64,000 bases of DNA from Betaproteobacteria bacterium UBA2592 (GCA_002340095.1 DDKS01000040.1:23577-87576), one strand, 5' to 3'. Counted from the first letter of the stretch, positions 34,338 through 43,835 are shown. The notes: a model not told the origin generated them from the letters alone. Translations and numbers: made by a program.

Positions 34338-34888
34338 GTCGTCTCGCTCCCCTTGGCGTAAATGGCCGGCAGGTTGCGCCAGGCACCGCAGATGTCCATG
34401 CCGAAGCCGAACACGAACTTGTCGGGCACGCTCAGGCCGACGAAATCGGCCGTGACGGGTTTGGGCCGTCCGGTTTCCTTCTCGGCAAACACGGCGGTCA
34501 GCACTTCGGCGGCCCCCATCTGCCGCAGCCGGTCACAGATGGCAGCCAGGGTCAGCCCCTCGTCGAGGATGTCATCCACCACCAGCACCGTGCGCCCCTT
34601 GAGCTCGATCCAGGGGCCGCTGCGCCAGGTCAGCTTGTCATGGCCGGTGGTGCTGGAACCGTAGCGGCTGGCATGCAGGTAATCGAAATCCAGGGGGAAA
34701 TCCAGATGGGTCATCAGGTGACCGGCAAAGGGAACGGCACCACTCATGACGCAGAGCAGCACCGGATTGGCATCGGCCAGCCTGGCCCTGATGCGCCGGG
34801 CCACCCCTGCCACCGCCGCCTGCACGGCCTCGGGCGGATGGATCAGTTCCGCCCTGGCCAGGACCGCGCGGGCATCATCATGCGTCAT
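34334..34888 (-). CDS. hpt: Hypoxanthine-guanine phosphoribosyltransferase
   Basis: The product (184 aa) is a type I PRTase with the PRPP-binding motif VLVVDDILDEGLTL, the phosphate loop VLLCVMSGAVPFAG, and C-terminal KFVFGFGMDICGAWRNLP (purine-contacting Phe/Asp region). It makes IMP or GMP from hypoxanthine or guanine. ATG 34888 overlaps the galU 3' end by 11 bp and follows a GGAG; a GTG two codons earlier is possible. Confidence 0.93.
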   Translation of the reverse strand: MTHDDARAVLARAELIHPPEAVQAAVAGVARRIRARLADANPVLLCVMSGAVPFAGHLMTHLDFPLDFDYLHASRYGSSTTGHDKLTWRSGPWIELKGRTVLVVDDILDEGLTLAAICDRLRQMGAAEVLTAVFAEKETGRPKPVTADFVGLSVPDKFVFGFGMDICGAWRNLPAIYAKGSETT

Positions 34889-35759
34889 GGGCACTCCCCA
34901 GTTGCTTCAGATATTCAGTAAAGGCCGCCCCCACTTCCGGATGGCGCTGGCCGAACACGGCGGTGGCCTGCAGGTAGCCAAGCTTGGAACCGCAGTCGTA
35001 ACGGGTGCCGTCGTAGCGGTAAGCCAGCACCTGCTCTTCGGCCAGCAGAGCGGCAATGCCGTCGGTGAGCTGGATTTCGCCCCCGGCACCGGGCTTGCCG
35101 TTTTCCAGATGGTGGAAGATGCGCGGCGTCAGGATGTAGCGGCCCACCACGGCCAGATTGGAGGGGGCCTCCTCGGGCCTGGGCTTCTCCACCATGGCGC
35201 TGATCTGCTCGACCCGATCCGCCACCGGCTTGGCAGCCACGATGCCGTAGCTCTTGGTGTCCTCCCGGGGCACTTCCTGCACCGCCAGCACCGAGCAGCG
35301 GTAGTAGTCATAGGCATCCGCCATCTGCTTGAGCACCGGGGGCTGGCCGTCCAGCAGGTCGTCCGCCAGGATCACGGCAAAGGGATCATCCCTCACCACC
35401 TGCTTGGCGCACAGCACCGCGTGGCCGAGACCCAGGGCTTCGGCCTGGCGGATGTAGACGCAATTGACCCCCTTCGGGAGGATGTTGCGCACCATTTCCA
35501 GCATTTCCGTCTTGCCCTTTTTCTCCAGCTCGGTTTCCAGCTCGAAGGCCTTGTCGAAATGATCCTCGATGGCCCGCTTGCTGCGACCGGTGACGAAGAT
35601 CAGTTCCGTCACCCCGGCGGCCACGGCCTCCTCCACGGCATACTGGATCAGGGGCTTGTCCACCACCGTCAGCATTTCCTTGGGACTGGCCTTGGTGGCC
35701 GGCAGAAAGCGGGTTCCCAGACCCGCCACCGGAAATACGGCTTTGCGCACTTTCTTCAT
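34878..35759 (-). CDS. galU: UTP--glucose-1-phosphate uridylyltransferase
   Basis: The product (293 aa) makes UDP-glucose. It begins VRKAVFPVAGLGTRFLPATK, the nucleotide-binding GxGTRxxP loop, and has VDKPLIQYAVEEAVAAG, FVTGRSKRAIEDHFD and YDGTRYDCGSKLGYLQA, typical of GalU. UDP-glucose feeds LPS, capsule and trehalose pathways. The start overlaps the ligA stop by ATGA. Confidence 0.95.
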   Translation of the reverse strand: MKKVRKAVFPVAGLGTRFLPATKASPKEMLTVVDKPLIQYAVEEAVAAGVTELIFVTGRSKRAIEDHFDKAFELETELEKKGKTEMLEMVRNILPKGVNCVYIRQAEALGLGHAVLCAKQVVRDDPFAVILADDLLDGQPPVLKQMADAYDYYRCSVLAVQEVPREDTKSYGIVAAKPVADRVEQISAMVEKPRPEEAPSNLAVVGRYILTPRIFHHLENGKPGAGGEIQLTDGIAALLAEEQVLAYRYDGTRYDCGSKLGYLQATAVFGQRHPEVGAAFTEYLKQLGSAHDA

Positions 35760-38119
35760 TCAGTTTCTCCTTGTTGATCCAGCATCCCCAGCAGGGCCGC
35801 CTCGTCGAGGACGGGCACCCCCAGCTTCAGGGCGTTGTCGAGTTTGGAGCCGGCCTCGCTGCCAGCCACCAGGTAATCGGTCTTTTTCGAGACGGAGCCG
35901 CTCACCTTGCCACCGGCTGCTTCGATCAGCGCTTTGGCCTCGTCCCGCTTCAGGCTGGGCAGGGTGCCGGTAATCACGAACGTGAGTCCGGCCAGGGGCC
36001 GGGCCGGGCCAGGCCCGGGTTCGGGCAAGGCCGCCAGAATGGTCGCGCGCAGCTCGGCGGTCTGGAGCAGCAGCGCCCGATGATCCGCCTCTCCCAGCCA
36101 GTCCACCAGGGCGGCGGAAACTGCCTGGGGCAAAGACGACAAACGGGCCGCCAGGGCGCTTTCCCGGGCCAGGTCCGCTCCGTCGGGAAACAGGAGCGCC
36201 AGCTCCCGGGCACGGCTTTCCGTCAGTCTGGGCACCCCCAGATTTCCGTAGAGGCGCTCCCAGGCCAGGGCCTCACCCAGTTCAGCCCGGGGCGGATGCT
36301 CGTCTCCGGGAATAACGCCAGCCGCCAGCAGGGCATCGATGGCGGCCTCGTTGCGAGGTTCGGCAAAGAAGGCGGCAATGGAGTGGGCCACCACCCCACC
36401 GATGTCGGGCAACACCGCCAGGATGGGCTGTGGCGTGCGCCGCAGCAGGGCCAGGCTGCCAAGCCAATCGGCCAGCGTCCGGGCGGTGGACTCCCCCACA
36501 TGGCGGATGCCCAGGGCAAAGATGAAGCGAGCCAGGCTACGGGTCTTGCTGGCGGCCAGGGCCGCCACCAGATTTTCGGCAGACTTCTCCCCCATCCGCT
36601 CGAGCCCGGCCAGGGTCGCCACCTCGAGCCGGTACAAATCGGCAGGCGTGCGCACCAGGCCCTGATCCACCAGCTGCTCCACCAGCTTGTCGCCCAAACC
36701 TTCCACATCCATGGCCCGGCGCCCGGCGAAATGCAGCAAGGAGCCCTTGACCTGGGCGGGACAGACCAAGCCGCCGGAACAGCGGGCCACGGCTTCCCCC
36801 TCCTCCCGCACCACGTGGGAGCCGCATTCGGGGCAGTAGCGGGGCAGGATGAAGGGAGGATGGGCGGGCACCTGGGTAAACAGATCGTCCGGCGACGGGA
36901 CCATGGGCCGCGCCTCGAACACCACGGCCACCACTTCGGGAATCACATCCCCGGCCCGCCGGACGATCACCAGATCTCCCACCCGCACATCCTTGCGCCG
37001 CACCTCGTCCTCATTGTGCAAGGTGGCATTGGTGACGGTGACGCCGCCGACGAATACCGGCTGCAAGCGCGCCACCGGAGTGATGGCACCGGTACGGCCC
37101 ACCTGGACGACGATGGCCTCCACCCGGGTGCGGGCCTCCTGGGCCGGATATTTGTGGGCCACGGCCCAGCGCGGCTCCCGGGAACGGAAGCCTAGCGTGG
37201 CCTGGAGGTCGAGGCGGTTCACCTTGTACACCACCCCGTCGATGTCGAAAGGCAGTTCCGGACGCAATTCGCCCATGCGGGCGTGGAAATCGGCCAGGGC
37301 CTGGGGGCCGGCCAGCACCGCCCGGTATTTGCACACGGGCAGCCCCAGGGCCTCCAGGCTATCGAGCAGCGCACTGTGGGTAGCGGGCGCGCCCCCGGGC
37401 CAGCCTTCGACCACCCCGACCCCATAAGCAAAAAAGCGGAGGGGCCGGCTGGCGGCAATGGCAGGATCGAGCTGGCGGATACTGCCGGCCGCCGCATTTC
37501 GGGGATTGACCAGGGTCTTCTCGCCCCGGGCGGCTGCCTGTTCGTTGTAGCGCTCCAGATCGGCGCGACTCATGTACACCTCGCCGCGCACCTCCAGCAC
37601 GGCCGGAACATTCCCCTTGAGTTTCAAGGGGATATCGCGCACGGTGCGCAGGTTCTGGGTCACATCCTCGCCGGTGCTGCCGTCGCCCCGGGTAGCCCCC
37701 TGGACCAGGACGCCCCCTTCGTAACGCAGGCTTACCGCCAGGCCGTCGAACTTGAGTTCGGCGACGTACTCCACCGGCGGATCCGCCTCCCCCAGCCCCA
37801 GTTCCTTGCGCACCCGGGCATCGAAATTCCAGGCGCCGCTGGCCTGCGTGTCGGTCTCGGTCTGGATGGAGAGCATGGGCACCCGGTGGGTGACATGGGC
37901 GAAGGCATCCAGGGGCCGCCCCCCCACCCGCCGGGTGGGGGAATCAGGGGTGATCAGCTCCGGATAGGCCGTTTCGAGGGCTTGCAACTCCCGGAACAGG
38001 GCGTCGTAGACCTCGTCGGACACGGTGGGAGCGTCCAGCTCGTAATAGGCCCGGTTGTGGGCCTCGATCCGGGCACGCAGTTCAGCGGCCCTTTGCCGGA
38101 CTGCAGCGGCAAGACTCAT
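35756..38119 (-). CDS. ligA: NAD-dependent DNA ligase LigA, long form with extra helix-hairpin-helix-like unit
   Basis: The product is 787 aa against about 670 in E. coli. Domains: Ia (about 1-70; HNRAYYELDAPTVSDEVYD), adenylation (70-315; ELKFDG with Lys123), OB fold (320-400), four-Cys zinc finger (about 415-440; CPECGSHVV), HhH (about 450-602), an insert (about 603-700) and a BRCT domain (about 708-785; FVITGTLPSLKRDEAK). The insert contains LGVPRLTESRARELALLF (from 627), aligning with LGIRHVGESTARTLADWL (from 536), so it looks like a degenerate repeat of the last HhH unit. It seals nicks in replication. The ATG at 38119 matches the family start. Confidence 0.94.
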   Translation of the reverse strand: MSLAAAVRQRAAELRARIEAHNRAYYELDAPTVSDEVYDALFRELQALETAYPELITPDSPTRRVGGRPLDAFAHVTHRVPMLSIQTETDTQASGAWNFDARVRKELGLGEADPPVEYVAELKFDGLAVSLRYEGGVLVQGATRGDGSTGEDVTQNLRTVRDIPLKLKGNVPAVLEVRGEVYMSRADLERYNEQAAARGEKTLVNPRNAAAGSIRQLDPAIAASRPLRFFAYGVGVVEGWPGGAPATHSALLDSLEALGLPVCKYRAVLAGPQALADFHARMGELRPELPFDIDGVVYKVNRLDLQATLGFRSREPRWAVAHKYPAQEARTRVEAIVVQVGRTGAITPVARLQPVFVGGVTVTNATLHNEDEVRRKDVRVGDLVIVRRAGDVIPEVVAVVFEARPMVPSPDDLFTQVPAHPPFILPRYCPECGSHVVREEGEAVARCSGGLVCPAQVKGSLLHFAGRRAMDVEGLGDKLVEQLVDQGLVRTPADLYRLEVATLAGLERMGEKSAENLVAALAASKTRSLARFIFALGIRHVGESTARTLADWLGSLALLRRTPQPILAVLPDIGGVVAHSIAAFFAEPRNEAAIDALLAAGVIPGDEHPPRAELGEALAWERLYGNLGVPRLTESRARELALLFPDGADLARESALAARLSSLPQAVSAALVDWLGEADHRALLLQTAELRATILAALPEPGPGPARPLAGLTFVITGTLPSLKRDEAKALIEAAGGKVSGSVSKKTDYLVAGSEAGSKLDNALKLGVPVLDEAALLGMLDQQGETE

Positions 38120-38120
38120 G

Positions 38121-39419
38121 TCAGTTAAACAGACGCAGCGCCAGGGCTCCTCCCGCCGGGATGCCCCGGGCTTCCATGGCGGCCTGAGGCTTGATGACGT
38201 ATTCCTGACGGATGTGCTGCAACTGGGGTTCGGCCAGAGGTTTGCGGTGATCGTCCACCAGAACACCGTTGAGGGTTTCGCCAAAGCGCCGGGCCAGTTC
38301 CACCATCTGGGTGTAGACGTGCTGTCCCCGGGGCACCCGGGGCACGTCGAGCAGGAACACCAGGCCATGGGTGCTCATGCTCTTCAGGGTATCGGGAGCA
38401 AAGCCCGCCGCTTCGAAATTCTGCAGGGAGAAGAGCGGCAGCCCCTCGTCATCGTGACGCACGTACACACCATCAGTCCCGAGGACCATGCCGGCCGACT
38501 CGGCCAGGGCACGGATCTTGGTGCCGGCAAAGGGGGTGCCCCGGCTCACGAGGTTGACCCCGATTTGCATGTCCACCCCGGCGCAGAAGCCGTCCAGCTG
38601 CCTGGCCTGATCCAGAACCTGCTGGCTCGAAGGCAGGTCCAGCACCGCCATGAGCTCGTCGCCGAGCTGCTGCATGGCTGCCGCGAACAGGGTGAAATCA
38701 CCGGCACTGACGGGCCCCTGCCGGTCTGCCAGTTGCAAACCGACACGCAGGCGGCGGTAGCTTTCCTGGCTGTCGGTGCCGAAGGCCTCCCACTCGCCCC
38801 GGGTTTCGTTGAAGCCCACCCAGCGCAGGGGTTTCCGGAGCCGGGCCAGGGCTTCACGCTGGGAGGCCAACACCTGGGTGGCAGGCACCCGCTCCACCAT
38901 TTCGAGGATGGCGATGGCGTCCACACTGGGCGAAAGCAGATTGGCCGGCAGCGGCAGGTCGGCCACTCGGGCGCTGCCGGTCTCGACGGCCGGGGCGGCG
39001 GAAAGTTCCGGAACGGAAGGGGGCATGTCCGGAGCCATGGCACGGTCGATACCGGGTTCGGCTGCATCCCAGGGGGGCGGCTCGCCGCCAGCCGGCCCCG
39101 GGGCAGCAGCCGGTTCGGCCGGAAGCTCGGGCGCCAAAGCCGCCTTGCGGGCCAGTTCGGCCTGCTCGGCCTCGTGCCGGGCCCACTCTTCATCTTCGCT
39201 GCCGATCGGGGCAAGCACGGGCTCCTGCCGCTGGGCCGCTCCCCCTTCCTGCCAGACCGGCTCCGGCACGGGGCGATCGAGCAGCACATCCTCGCCCGGC
39301 TGCTGGAACACCCGCTCGGCCACCTTGCGGTGCTGGCGCTCCTGCCACTTGTTGTATACAAAGACGCCCAGCACGGCGACGCCGCCCAGGGCCAGAAGTC
39401 CCATCTGCAATTCGCTCAT
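38121..39419 (-). CDS. zipA: Cell division protein ZipA
   Basis: The product (432 aa) has an N-terminal membrane helix (about 4-22; GLLALGGVAVLGVFVYNKW), a long Pro/Ala/Glu-rich linker (about 25-190) and a C-terminal ZipA FtsZ-binding domain (about 290-430; LVFLLDVPRVPRGQHVYTQM, then LARRFGETLNGVLVDDHRKP). It tethers FtsZ to the membrane. Being betaproteobacterial it is longer than the E. coli protein, with an extra region at 190-290 of unclear role. ATG overlaps the smc stop (TGATG). The smc-zipA-ligA order is typical for Proteobacteria. Confidence 0.9.
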   Translation of the reverse strand: MSELQMGLLALGGVAVLGVFVYNKWQERQHRKVAERVFQQPGEDVLLDRPVPEPVWQEGGAAQRQEPVLAPIGSEDEEWARHEAEQAELARKAALAPELPAEPAAAPGPAGGEPPPWDAAEPGIDRAMAPDMPPSVPELSAAPAVETGSARVADLPLPANLLSPSVDAIAILEMVERVPATQVLASQREALARLRKPLRWVGFNETRGEWEAFGTDSQESYRRLRVGLQLADRQGPVSAGDFTLFAAAMQQLGDELMAVLDLPSSQQVLDQARQLDGFCAGVDMQIGVNLVSRGTPFAGTKIRALAESAGMVLGTDGVYVRHDDEGLPLFSLQNFEAAGFAPDTLKSMSTHGLVFLLDVPRVPRGQHVYTQMVELARRFGETLNGVLVDDHRKPLAEPQLQHIRQEYVIKPQAAMEARGIPAGGALALRLFN

Positions 39420-42400
39420 CAGGCTGCTTCCCTCATCTTCAATGCTTCGGCGATGTCCACTTCCACGATGCGGGACACCCCGGATTCCTGCATGGTCACA
39501 CCCACCAGCTGCTCGGCCATCTCCATGGCGATCTTGTTGTGGCTGATGAACAGAAACTGGGTCTGACCGGACATTTTCCTGACCATATGGCAAAAGCGCT
39601 CGGTGTTCGTATCGTCCAGGGGCGCATCCACCTCGTCCAGGAGACAGAAGGGCGCCGGATTCAGCTGGAACATGGAGAATACCAAAGCAATGGCCGTGAG
39701 CGCCTTTTCGCCACCGGAAAGAAGGTGGATCGTCGAATTTTTCTTGCCCGGCGGCTGGGCCACCACCTGCACCCCGGCATCGAGGATCTCGTCGCCGGTC
39801 ATCACCAGCTCGGCCCGACCGCCGCCAAACAGTTCGGGGAACAGACGGCCGAAATGGCCGTTTACCGTGTCGAAGGTGGTCTGCAGCAGGTCGCGGGTCT
39901 CCCGGTCGATGCGGCGGATGGCGTTTTCCAGGGTCTCCATGGCCTCGGCCAGATCGGCGGCCTGAGCATCCAGATAGCCCTTGCGCTCCCGGGCCGTCTC
40001 CAGTTCCTGCAGGGCGGCCAGGTTCACCGCCCCGAGTTCGGCAATCGCCTTTTGCAGGCGGCCAATCTCCTGGGCCAAGGCCTGGGGCCGGGCGTTTTGC
40101 AACTCCTCCTGCAACAGGCTCTCGTCGGTGCCCGCCTCCTCCAGCTGCTCGGCCAGCTGGGCCGCATTGAGGCTGGCGGCCTGCTCCTTCAGCTTGAGTT
40201 CGCCGATGCGGCTGCGCAAGGGTTCGAGCCCCTGCTCGATGCGCAGGCGCTGCTCCTCCAGGCTACGCAGGGCCTGGGTGGCCTGCTCCAGGGCGTCGCG
40301 CCGGGCCGCCAGCTCCACTTCCCGGGTGCGGCGGTTTTCCAGGGCCAGCTGCAACTGTTCCTCGAAGATTTCCGGCGGCGCATCCAGCGCCAGGGTTTCG
40401 CATTCGGCCAGATCGGCGCCGATGCGCTGCAGCTGGCGCTGGGCCAGGGCCTGGTTGGCGAAAATTTCCTGCAGCTTGCCCTCGCATTCGCGCCGGGAAA
40501 ACTGGGCCTCGCGCAATTCCCGCTCGATGGCGGCGGCCCGCTCCCGTTCGTCCCGCAGGGCACGTTCGGCACTTTCGAGGCGGGCCCGGGCCTCCATGTC
40601 TCCACCGCGCAGTTCCTCGAGCTGCTCGCGCAGCTGGGCCACCCCCTCCTCGGCGGTGAATTCCCGCTCCCGCTCTTCCTCCTCCTCGGCCTCCAGATCC
40701 GCCAGCTGGGCGGTCAGGCGCGCCTGTTCCTCCCGGTACCGCTCCTGGGCCTGGGCAAGCTTGAGGGTTTCCACCTGCAGGGCGTGGATGCGGGCCTGGG
40801 TTTCCGCCAGCTCGCGCCGCACCTGCTGCAGGGCGGACTGGAGTCCGGCGCCCTCCTGCTCCAGCTGCGCCAGCGCCTCGCGCAGGGCTTCGGCTTGCGC
40901 CTGGAAGGACTGGATGCGCTCCCCCAGGATTTCGATTTCACGCTGCCGTTCCAGCAGGCCATGTTCAGCCTTGTCCGGCGCGAACAGGGTGAGACTGTGG
41001 CGCTCCACCAGATCCCCCCCGGGAGTGACACAACAACCGCCGTGGGGTAACTGCAGGCGCCGCTCCAGGGCTTCGGCCAGGCTGTCGGCGGTGCGCACCC
41101 GGCCGAACCACTCGGCCAGCACGGGTTGCCAAGCCGGGTCTTCCACCCGCAGGCGCTCCAGCAGGCTGCCCGGCTGCACTGGAGCCGGATCGGCACCACC
41201 CGGCAGGCGCAAGGTGAGCTTGCTGCCGGGCCGGTCCTGGGCCCAGCCGGCGACCTGTTCGGCGGCATCGACGGGAAGGGTATTGAGGCGCTCCCGCAGG
41301 ATGGCCTCCACGGCCATTTCCCAGCCGGGCTCCACCTGCAGCTGCTTCCACAGGGGCTGGACGTCGGCCAGGCCGTGCCTCTTGAGCCATTCGGGCAGTT
41401 TGCCGCCACCTGGCACCCGGGCCTGCATCTGTTCCAGGGTACTGCGCCGGGATTCGGCCCCGGCCATCTCCCGGGTCGCCTGCTGCAGGCTTTCCTGCAG
41501 GTGGCGCCGCCGGGCCTCCAGCCCGGGCAAGCTGTCCTGCAAAAGCTGCTGGCGTTCCTGCGCTTGGGCCAGGGTTTCCTGCAGGCAGGCCAGCTCTTCC
41601 TGCTTTTGCTCCAGCTCCGTGCTATCCGGGACAGCTTGGCGCTCCAGCTCCTGAGCCAGCCGCTCCCGGCGCTGCGCCAGGGCCTGCAGGCTGCGCTGGG
41701 CATGGGCCCGGTGGGTGAGCTCCACCTGCAAACGCTGTTCGAGCTGGGCCATTTCCTTGCGCAGGCGGTCCACCTCGGCCTGGGCCTGGGCCTGCCTTTC
41801 CTCGGCCAGGGGCAGACGCTCGGCCTGCATTTCTCCCTTGGCCTCCGCCTGTTCGAGGCGCAGGGCGGCCAGTTCCTGCAATTCCTCCCAGCGCTGCCGC
41901 TCACTGGCCAATTTGTGCGCCTGGGTTTCCCAGTGGGCCTTTTCCCCTTCCAGCTGGGCCAGACGGGACTCCAGCTGGCGACGGGATTCCTTGCGGTGGC
42001 GGATTTCCGCCTCGAGCCGGGCCACTTCCGCATTGGCGGTATAGAGTTCGCTCTGGGCCTGGTGCACCCCGTCGCCGGCGGCGAAGTGGATTTCCCGGGC
42101 CTCCTCGAGCCGGGCTTCAGTTTCCCGCAGGGCGGCCACGGCGCCTTCCAGTTCGGTGCTGGCCCGCTCCACCTCGAGCGCCAGCCGCTGCTGCTCGGCC
42201 CGGGCGTCGTTGCGGCGCAAAAGCCACAACACCTGCTGCTTGCGCACCAGCAGATCATTGTAGTGATGGTACTGGCGCGCCACCTCGGCCTGGCCTTCGA
42301 GCCGCTCCATCTGCCCCCCCAGCTCCAGGCGGATGTCCTCCACCCGGGCCAGGTTTTCCCGGGTGTCCTCCAGACGGCCTTCGGTCTCCTTGCGCCGCTC

Positions 42401-42922
42401 CTTGTAACGGCTCACGCCGGCGGCTTCTTCCAGGAAGACGCGCAGCTCGTCGGGGCGGGCCTCGATGATGCGGGAGATCATGCCCTGACCGATGATCGCG
42501 TAGGCCCGAGGGCCCAGGCCGGTGCCCAGGAACAGGTCGGTGATGTCCTTGCGGCGCACCTTGAGATTGTTGATGAAGTAGTCGGACTGGCCGTTGCGGG
42601 TCAGTACCCGCTTCACCGACAGTTCCGCATACTGACTCCACTGGCCCATGGCCCGGCCGAGGGAGTTGTCGAAGATCAGCTCCACCGAGGCCCGCGCCAC
42701 CGGCTTCCTCTGGGTGGAGCCGTTGAAGATCACGTCCTGCATGGACTCGCCCCGCAGTTCCGAAGCCTTGGACTCCCCCAGCACCCAGCGCACCGCATCC
42801 ATGATGTTGGACTTGCCGCAGCCATTGGGGCCGACCACCCCCACCAGCTGCCCAGGCAGGGCGACGGTGGTGGGATCGACGAAGGACTTGAAGCCGGCGA
42901 GCTTGAGTTTGGTGAGGCGCAT
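39419..42922 (-). CDS. smc: Chromosome segregation protein SMC
   Basis: The product (1167 aa) starts MRLTKLKLAGFKSFVDPT and has Walker A GPNGCGKSNI at 31-40. Two long coiled coils flank a hinge (about 500-650), and the ABC signature and Walker B follow at the C-terminus (LLSGGEKALTAIAL, FCLLDEVDAPLDDTN). SMC with ScpA/ScpB compacts and resolves replicated DNA. The reading frame extends upstream of 42922 but the first conserved residues fix the ATG there. It heads the smc-zipA-ligA-galU-hpt run. Confidence 0.96.
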   Translation of the reverse strand: MRLTKLKLAGFKSFVDPTTVALPGQLVGVVGPNGCGKSNIMDAVRWVLGESKASELRGESMQDVIFNGSTQRKPVARASVELIFDNSLGRAMGQWSQYAELSVKRVLTRNGQSDYFINNLKVRRKDITDLFLGTGLGPRAYAIIGQGMISRIIEARPDELRVFLEEAAGVSRYKERRKETEGRLEDTRENLARVEDIRLELGGQMERLEGQAEVARQYHHYNDLLVRKQQVLWLLRRNDARAEQQRLALEVERASTELEGAVAALRETEARLEEAREIHFAAGDGVHQAQSELYTANAEVARLEAEIRHRKESRRQLESRLAQLEGEKAHWETQAHKLASERQRWEELQELAALRLEQAEAKGEMQAERLPLAEERQAQAQAEVDRLRKEMAQLEQRLQVELTHRAHAQRSLQALAQRRERLAQELERQAVPDSTELEQKQEELACLQETLAQAQERQQLLQDSLPGLEARRRHLQESLQQATREMAGAESRRSTLEQMQARVPGGGKLPEWLKRHGLADVQPLWKQLQVEPGWEMAVEAILRERLNTLPVDAAEQVAGWAQDRPGSKLTLRLPGGADPAPVQPGSLLERLRVEDPAWQPVLAEWFGRVRTADSLAEALERRLQLPHGGCCVTPGGDLVERHSLTLFAPDKAEHGLLERQREIEILGERIQSFQAQAEALREALAQLEQEGAGLQSALQQVRRELAETQARIHALQVETLKLAQAQERYREEQARLTAQLADLEAEEEEEREREFTAEEGVAQLREQLEELRGGDMEARARLESAERALRDERERAAAIERELREAQFSRRECEGKLQEIFANQALAQRQLQRIGADLAECETLALDAPPEIFEEQLQLALENRRTREVELAARRDALEQATQALRSLEEQRLRIEQGLEPLRSRIGELKLKEQAASLNAAQLAEQLEEAGTDESLLQEELQNARPQALAQEIGRLQKAIAELGAVNLAALQELETARERKGYLDAQAADLAEAMETLENAIRRIDRETRDLLQTTFDTVNGHFGRLFPELFGGGRAELVMTGDEILDAGVQVVAQPPGKKNSTIHLLSGGEKALTAIALVFSMFQLNPAPFCLLDEVDAPLDDTNTERFCHMVRKMSGQTQFLFISHNKIAMEMAEQLVGVTMQESGVSRIVEVDIAEALKMREAA

Positions 42923-43103
42923 GAACGGGATGGAAGGATTCGGTCGAGGCCAGGCGTCACGGACAGCGGGTGGCCGCAGCGGCGCGTATGATAGCACCGG
43001 CCGGCCATGGGGCCGGAAGCATCGGTGCAGGCCGGCCCCAGGCTCCTGCCCCGATGCCCGGCGATCCGGCTAGAATGGACAAAACCATGGCGGAGGGATG
43101 ACG

Positions 43104-43601
43104 ATGGCGGACTTGCCCCCAACCCAGCAGGAACAGGATGAGCGCTTTTTGCGTCGCACCCTGGAACTGGCCCTGCTCAACGTGGAGCGGGGCGAGGGCG
43201 GCCCTTTCGGCGCCCTCATCACCCGTGACGGCGAAATCATCGCCGAAGCCTGGAACCGGGTGGTGGCCGACAAAGACCCCACGGCCCACGCCGAAATCCT
43301 GGCGATCCGCGCCGCCTGCCGCAAGCTGGGACACTTTCACCTGAGCGGCTGCACCCTGTACGCCTCCTCCGAGCCCTGCCCCATGTGCCTGGCCGCCGCC
43401 TATTGGGCGCGGGTGGATCGCATCGTCTATGCCAACGATCGGGAAGCCGCCGCCGCCATCGGCTTCTCCGACGCGGCCTTGTACGACGAACTCCAGTGTC
43501 CGCCGGGCAGGCGCCAGGTGCCCACCCTGCACCTGCCCCTGCCGGAAGCCCGGGTACCTCTGGAAACCTGGCTGGCACGCCAGGACCGCACCCGCTACTG
43601 A
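43104..43601 (+). CDS. guaD: Guanine deaminase (GuaD-type nucleoside deaminase)
   Basis: The product (165 aa) belongs to the cytidine-deaminase-fold guanine deaminases: GGPFGALITRDGEIIAEAWN, PTAHAEILAIRAAC (zinc His and proton-shuttling Glu) and SSEPCPMCLAAAYWAR (zinc Cys pair). VYANDREAAAAIGFSDAALYDEL and the C-terminal Tyr match Bacillus GuaD rather than TadA. It deaminates guanine to xanthine. GGAGGG at 43092-43097 is 6-7 bases before the second in-frame ATG at 43104; the first ATG (43098) lies too close. Confidence 0.88.
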   Translation: MADLPPTQQEQDERFLRRTLELALLNVERGEGGPFGALITRDGEIIAEAWNRVVADKDPTAHAEILAIRAACRKLGHFHLSGCTLYASSEPCPMCLAAAYWARVDRIVYANDREAAAAIGFSDAALYDELQCPPGRRQVPTLHLPLPEARVPLETWLARQDRTRY

Positions 43602-43610
43602 GCCGCTGCC

Positions 43611-43636
43611 GCCGGCCCGGGCCCGACCGGGCCGGC
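43611..43636 (+). terminator. GC-rich hairpin after guaD (candidate terminator)
   Basis: GCCGGCCCG and CGGGCCGGC form a 9-bp perfect stem with an 8-base loop, 10 bases after the guaD stop, followed by a pyrimidine-rich stretch rather than a T run. Confidence 0.45.
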
Positions 43637-43674
43637 ACCGCCCTTCCTCTCCTCCCGCCACTATGACCAAAGGC

Positions 43675-43703
43675 TTGCCCAGGTGCCAACGGCCGACTAT
43701 GCT
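43675..43703 (+). promoter_or_regulatory. Predicted promoter upstream of the 290-aa unknown gene
   Basis: TTGCCC (43675-43680) and TATGCT (43698-43703) are spaced exactly 17 bases. The start would be about 130 bases before ATG 43836. The rest of the 43602-43835 gap shows only the guaD hairpin and is otherwise unremarkable. Confidence 0.5.
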
Positions 43704-43835
43704 TGCGGCCTGTTCCGTCGGGATGTCCCGTCCAGCCAGGACGAAGGCGTCGGCCCGGCGTGACGGACGTACAAGAAACCGCGGCAGCCCGGCCGGAACG
43801 CCCGAGGCTGCCCTTCAATGTTCAGGGAGAATGAA

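Noticed and set aside
38055..43073. Several long plus-strand frames antisense to zipA and smc (for example 39539-41050, 39981-41654 and 41126-42991)
   Set aside because: Low-complexity antisense of coiled-coil genes: Ser/Arg-, Leu/Gln- or Gly-rich peptides with no family motifs. The minus strand encodes intact SMC and ZipA.
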